NCBI RefSeq assembly: GCF_003112675.1
Contig: NZ_BFAY01000005.1
Span: 186,001-250,000 of the forward strand
DNA from: Leptospira johnsonii
Lineage (GTDB): Bacteria; Spirochaetota; Leptospiria; Leptospirales; Leptospiraceae
Length of the DNA: 64,000 bases
Direction of reading: 5' to 3'
A program made the position numbers and the translations under genes. This document shows, in pieces, positions 61,329-64,000 of this stretch (position 1 is its first letter; every line of letters begins with the position of its first letter). The notes under the pieces were generated by a model. It saw only the letters and a program-made list of their open reading frames with translations. It was not told the DNA's origin and did not search any database.

Positions 61329-62108
61329 ATGGCCAAGGGCAAACAAAAATCCGGGTTTTGGAATAAGCTCTTTTTCTGGAGAAAGAAAAAGACGATCTCT
61401 ACAGGATCTGAAAAAGAAGTAGTTAGAGATAGCAGAGGATATACCTGGGAATTAAAAGATCTGAGAGAAAAAGCGGATCGTTTTTTTGTGACCCGTAAAA
61501 AACCTTCCGGTACTATTTTCGAAAGTCCTTCTCTAAAGCTGACTAAAAACAACCGCAATCTATTTCGTTTAGAAGGTAAGGAAAAATCAGGAAGGGAATA
61601 TTCTTTAGTTGTCTCCACCGGGAACTATCTAACCGAACAAGGTGACAAGATCAGCGGAGTGATTTTCTTAGGAGAAGCAGAACTAAACCGATTATTGAGT
61701 GGGGACCATAAGAGTCTAAAAAGTATCTTATCCGGGATCAATACTCCGAATTGGGACGAGGAATCTTGGGCAGTACTGCAGGAAGAGCCTGACCTAAAAC
61801 GTTCTTCTGATTCTTGGAAAGAAATTTTAAGTTGGGATCCGATTTGGAAACAACAGATATTGATCCATCTCAGGCCCAGTACCATCGCTGTATTACTGGT
61901 ATTTTTGGGAAAAGAATTCGAGGATATCTTCCAGGCAAATTCTTCTGAAAGAGTGAAACAGATCGTATCCAAAGAACTCTATTTTTTAAACGTAAGCGGG
62001 AACAGGAATTCTCCGCATTCCGAAAATTTGACACTCTACGAATTCGATTCCGCCAAAAAGGAATTCGAGTCAGTGCTCTCTAAAATTCGGTCTAAAAAGG
62101 ATAAATGA
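61329..62108 (+). CDS. Protein of unknown function between glycosyltransferase and gmhA
   Basis: I do not recognise this 259-residue protein. It has a basic N-terminus ([12 protein letters not shown]), no clear signal, and a C-terminal helical half ([29 protein letters not shown]). The gene starts one base after the glycosyltransferase stop and overlaps gmhA by 4 bases (ATGA). Co-translation with these two suggests a part in heptose or core assembly, but no catalytic motif is visible to support an enzyme. Confidence 0.6.
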   Translation: MAKGKQKSGFWNKLFFWRKKKTISTGSEKEVVRDSRGYTWELKDLREKADRFFVTRKKPSGTIFESPSLKLTKNNRNLFRLEGKEKSGREYSLVVSTGNYLTEQGDKISGVIFLGEAELNRLLSGDHKSLKSILSGINTPNWDEESWAVLQEEPDLKRSSDSWKEILSWDPIWKQQILIHLRPSTIAVLLVFLGKEFEDIFQANSSERVKQIVSKELYFLNVSGNRNSPHSENLTLYEFDSAKKEFESVLSKIRSKKDK

Positions 62109-62698
62109 GAATGAACTTAAAAGAGATCGCATCCAAACAGATAGAGGACTCTATAGAAACCAAAAAAGCGGTATTGGATACACTTCTTCCGGAGATTGAA
62201 GAAGCAGGAAGAATCGCTTCTGAAGTATTAAAAAAAGGGAATACGATCCTTTTTTGCGGGAATGGCGGTTCTTCTTGTGATGCCTCTCATATTGCCGCAG
62301 AACTTGTGGTCCGTTATAAATCAGGGAACGAAAGAAGGGCACTCCCTGCTATATCATTGTCCGCTGACTCAGCGGTTCTGACTGCCTGCTCCAATGATTA
62401 CGGGTACGAATTCGTGTTTTCCCGCCAGGTAGAAGCATTTGGAAAGCCGGGAGATTTGCTTGTAGGACTTTCCACTAGTGGGAATTCCAAAAACGTGATC
62501 GCTGCCTTGGAAGCCGCCAAGAAAGCCGGCATGAAAACGATCTCTTTCTTAGGAGGAGACGGTGGAAAAATGAAAGGAATGGCGGACTTAGATCTGATCA
62601 TTCCAAGGAAAGAAACCGCTCGTATCCAAGAATCTCATATTCTGATCGGTCATATTCTTTGTTCCATTGTGGAATACGAACTTTTTCAGTTGGGATAA
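62105..62698 (+). CDS. gmhA: Phosphoheptose isomerase
   Basis: Converts sedoheptulose 7-phosphate to D-glycero-D-manno-heptose 7-phosphate, the first step to ADP-heptose for the lipopolysaccharide core. The 197-residue SIS-domain protein shows [35 protein letters not shown], and [18 protein letters not shown], all characteristic of GmhA. ATGA overlap with the preceding gene. The other heptose genes are not in the window. Confidence 0.93.
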   Translation: MRMNLKEIASKQIEDSIETKKAVLDTLLPEIEEAGRIASEVLKKGNTILFCGNGGSSCDASHIAAELVVRYKSGNERRALPAISLSADSAVLTACSNDYGYEFVFSRQVEAFGKPGDLLVGLSTSGNSKNVIAALEAAKKAGMKTISFLGGDGGKMKGMADLDLIIPRKETARIQESHILIGHILCSIVEYELFQLG

Positions 62699-62701
62699 AA
62701 C

Positions 62702-63490
62702 TTGGAGAGTCCACACCTAACCGAACCAATTCTTTCGATACAAGACCTGAATGTAAAAATCGGGTCTTCTCATATTCTTAAAAACTTCGATTTCCAAATT
62801 TCTAAAAAAGAAATACATGCTTTGGTAGGAGAATCCGGAAGCGGAAAATCCACATTTGCAAGTACTGTCCTCGGACTTCTAAATGAAGAAGCTTCCGTAA
62901 CCTGGAAGAAATTTTCAATCTTCGACCAAAACATACCAAGTGGGGATTTTTCTCTTTGGAAAAATTGGCGAGGAAAACGTATCAGTTTAATCCCCCAATC
63001 TGCAGCGATCGGACTTCATCCATTCCTTAGCATAGGCTCCCAGATCCTGGAATATTTTTCGCTTCTCCAACCTGAGTTTGCAAACGAAGCAACTTGCATC
63101 CGGTTATTAAAAGAATTCGGACTTTCTGATCCGGGGGCTGCCTGGAAGGCGAGGCCTCACCAACTTTCCGGAGGAGAAAGACAGAGAATTTTGATACTAC
63201 TTTCGGTGTATTCGGGAGCGGAACTTATCCTGGCGGACGAACCCACTTCCGCTTTGGATCCGACTACCGGAAAAGCGATCCTGGAACTTTTGAAAACCAG
63301 GGTGAAAGATCTGGGAGCAGGGCTTCTATTTATCAGCCATGATCTTAGTTCTGCCAGGGACCTGGCCGATACTATAACTGTGATGAAAAGTGGAGAAAAA
63401 CTCGAGACCCTAAAAAGCCAAAACGGGTCTTGGAAACCACATTTGGAGTATTCCAGAAAACTGTTTACTTTGGATGAAAATCCCGCTTGA
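62702..63490 (+). CDS. ABC transporter ATP-binding protein (oligopeptide-type)
   Basis: A 262-residue ATPase most like the Dpp/Opp group. Walker A GESGSGKST, the Q-loop LIPQSAAIGLHPFLSIG (Dpp-like), signature LSGGERQRI, and Walker B LILADEPTSALDP are all present, followed by the H-loop ISHDL. The start is a TTG at 62702, since no ATG fits. It has no permease gene in view, so its partners must lie elsewhere; it may instead serve an exporter. Confidence 0.82.
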   Translation: MESPHLTEPILSIQDLNVKIGSSHILKNFDFQISKKEIHALVGESGSGKSTFASTVLGLLNEEASVTWKKFSIFDQNIPSGDFSLWKNWRGKRISLIPQSAAIGLHPFLSIGSQILEYFSLLQPEFANEATCIRLLKEFGLSDPGAAWKARPHQLSGGERQRILILLSVYSGAELILADEPTSALDPTTGKAILELLKTRVKDLGAGLLFISHDLSSARDLADTITVMKSGEKLETLKSQNGSWKPHLEYSRKLFTLDENPA

Positions 63491-63503
63491 ATTGCAAAAT
63501 CTT

Positions 63504-64000
63504 ATGATCCGGTCCTTCTTCATCTACTTTCTGATCTTAGCGGCTAACGTTTATCCGTCGTTTGTCGGTGCAGAAAGTATCCATTTGGAAGAATATGATA
63601 TTTCCAGATATCCTAAAGTGGAATTAAAACTGAGAGCTAGTAAAGGTGTATCCTTAGATCAGGAGATTCTTACTGTTTCAGAACAAAAAGAAAATCGCTC
63701 TAGAAGAGTAGGTCCTCTCAAGATCCATAGACCGGAAGGCACAAGGCCAGTTCATATTTATCTGATCACCCAGATGACGAATTCATTCGATCATAATGTA
63801 CAGGCCACAGAGATCTTAAAAACTATCGTAGAAAGAGCGGATTCTGCAGACAGGTTCAGTTTTGTATTTTTTACGGATGATGTATTCTTCTCCAAAGACG
63901 ACCTGAGTAAATCAGATGCCTTAAAAGAAGCTAAGGTCCCAGGTGGGAAGTCCAACAGGAATACTTCTGCAAACCTGGACTATGTTTTCCAAAAGATCTC
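63504..64000 (+). CDS. Secreted protein, truncated by the window edge
   Basis: The reading frame is open to the end of the window. From the ATG at 63504 the product starts with a signal peptide (FFIYFLILAANVYPSFVGA); an in-frame ATG at 63474 overlaps the previous gene and would add ten residues. The visible 165 codons contain RPVHIYLITQMTNSFDHNVQATEIL and then FSFVFFTDDVFFSKDDL, which resemble the layout of a von Willebrand A domain, but the metal-binding DxSxS is replaced by TQMTN. Function unknown. Confidence 0.6.
   Translation, partial: MIRSFFIYFLILAANVYPSFVGAESIHLEEYDISRYPKVELKLRASKGVSLDQEILTVSEQKENRSRRVGPLKIHRPEGTRPVHIYLITQMTNSFDHNVQATEILKTIVERADSADRFSFVFFTDDVFFSKDDLSKSDALKEAKVPGGKSNRNTSANLDYVFQKI

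Overview
The window reads as a chromosomal segment of a Leptospira species (spirochaete). The basis is the combination of tandem FlaB core flagellins, FliG/FliM/FliN switch genes scattered among metabolic genes, a type-B succinate dehydrogenase with one cytochrome b subunit, direct-sulfhydrylation methionine genes (metX-metW with metY), a SemiSWEET of the kind solved from Leptospira biflexa, relaxed spirochaetal lipoboxes and many conserved secreted proteins of unknown function. Species cannot be fixed from sequence reading alone. There are no rRNA genes, CRISPR arrays, phages or intact insertion sequences.

Layout. 0-3.4 kb: sdhCAB on the minus strand. 3.6-9.9 kb: an aldo/keto reductase-DUF309-hydrolase operon, small unknown genes, a decayed PIN-domain toxin, serA and a lipoprotein. 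9.9-13.2 kb: lysS with a membrane protein, tRNA-Leu(GAG), a PgsA-like phosphatidyltransferase and tRNA-Asp. 13.2-17.6 kb: a minus-strand operon pdhA-pdhB-pdhC-fliG. 18.0-20.1 kb: two flagellin genes with elaborate leader hairpins. 20.2-22.5 kb: an A+T-rich acyltransferase gene bracketed by the flaB tail and a second, degraded copy of that tail. 22.6-23.6 kb: an ArsR regulator with an SRPBCC/AHSA1 partner behind a double operator. 23.6-31.3 kb: secreted proteins, NamZ/DUF1343, M48 protease, the DUF2157-GDYXXLXY pair and a beta-hydroxyacid dehydrogenase. 31.3-35.1 kb: a MlaEFD-type lipid transporter in one operon with a strikingly repetitive secreted protein. 35.1-39.3 kb: ddl, then metW, metX and metY. 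39.7-45.5 kb: an outer-membrane protein candidate, rsmE, secreted unknowns, an AAA+ ATPase divergent from fliN. 45.5-53.5 kb: two SPFH proteins with NfeD, a haem-binding protein, then argH-cyclophilin-two unknowns-fliM. 53.6-58.3 kb: ferredoxin, FecR-domain lipoprotein, SemiSWEET, queF, guaA, a DUF4505 gene, tRNA-Cys and tRNA-Leu(UAA). 58.3-64 kb: envelope polysaccharide genes (O-antigen ligase-like, glycosyltransferase, gmhA), a peptide-type ABC ATPase and a truncated secreted protein.

Working together: five motility genes (fliG, two flaB, fliN, fliM) lie in four places, each near unrelated metabolic genes. Both flagellin genes place their Shine-Dalgarno inside a small hairpin loop carrying GGA, which looks like CsrA-type translational control. 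The most interesting material is non-coding: the flagellin leaders and their structured intergenic region, the tandem ArsR operator that appears to sit on a leaderless promoter, and the flaB-tail duplication around the acyltransferase gene. Among proteins, the aromatic repeat protein ahead of mlaEFD is the best candidate for an undescribed component of a known system.
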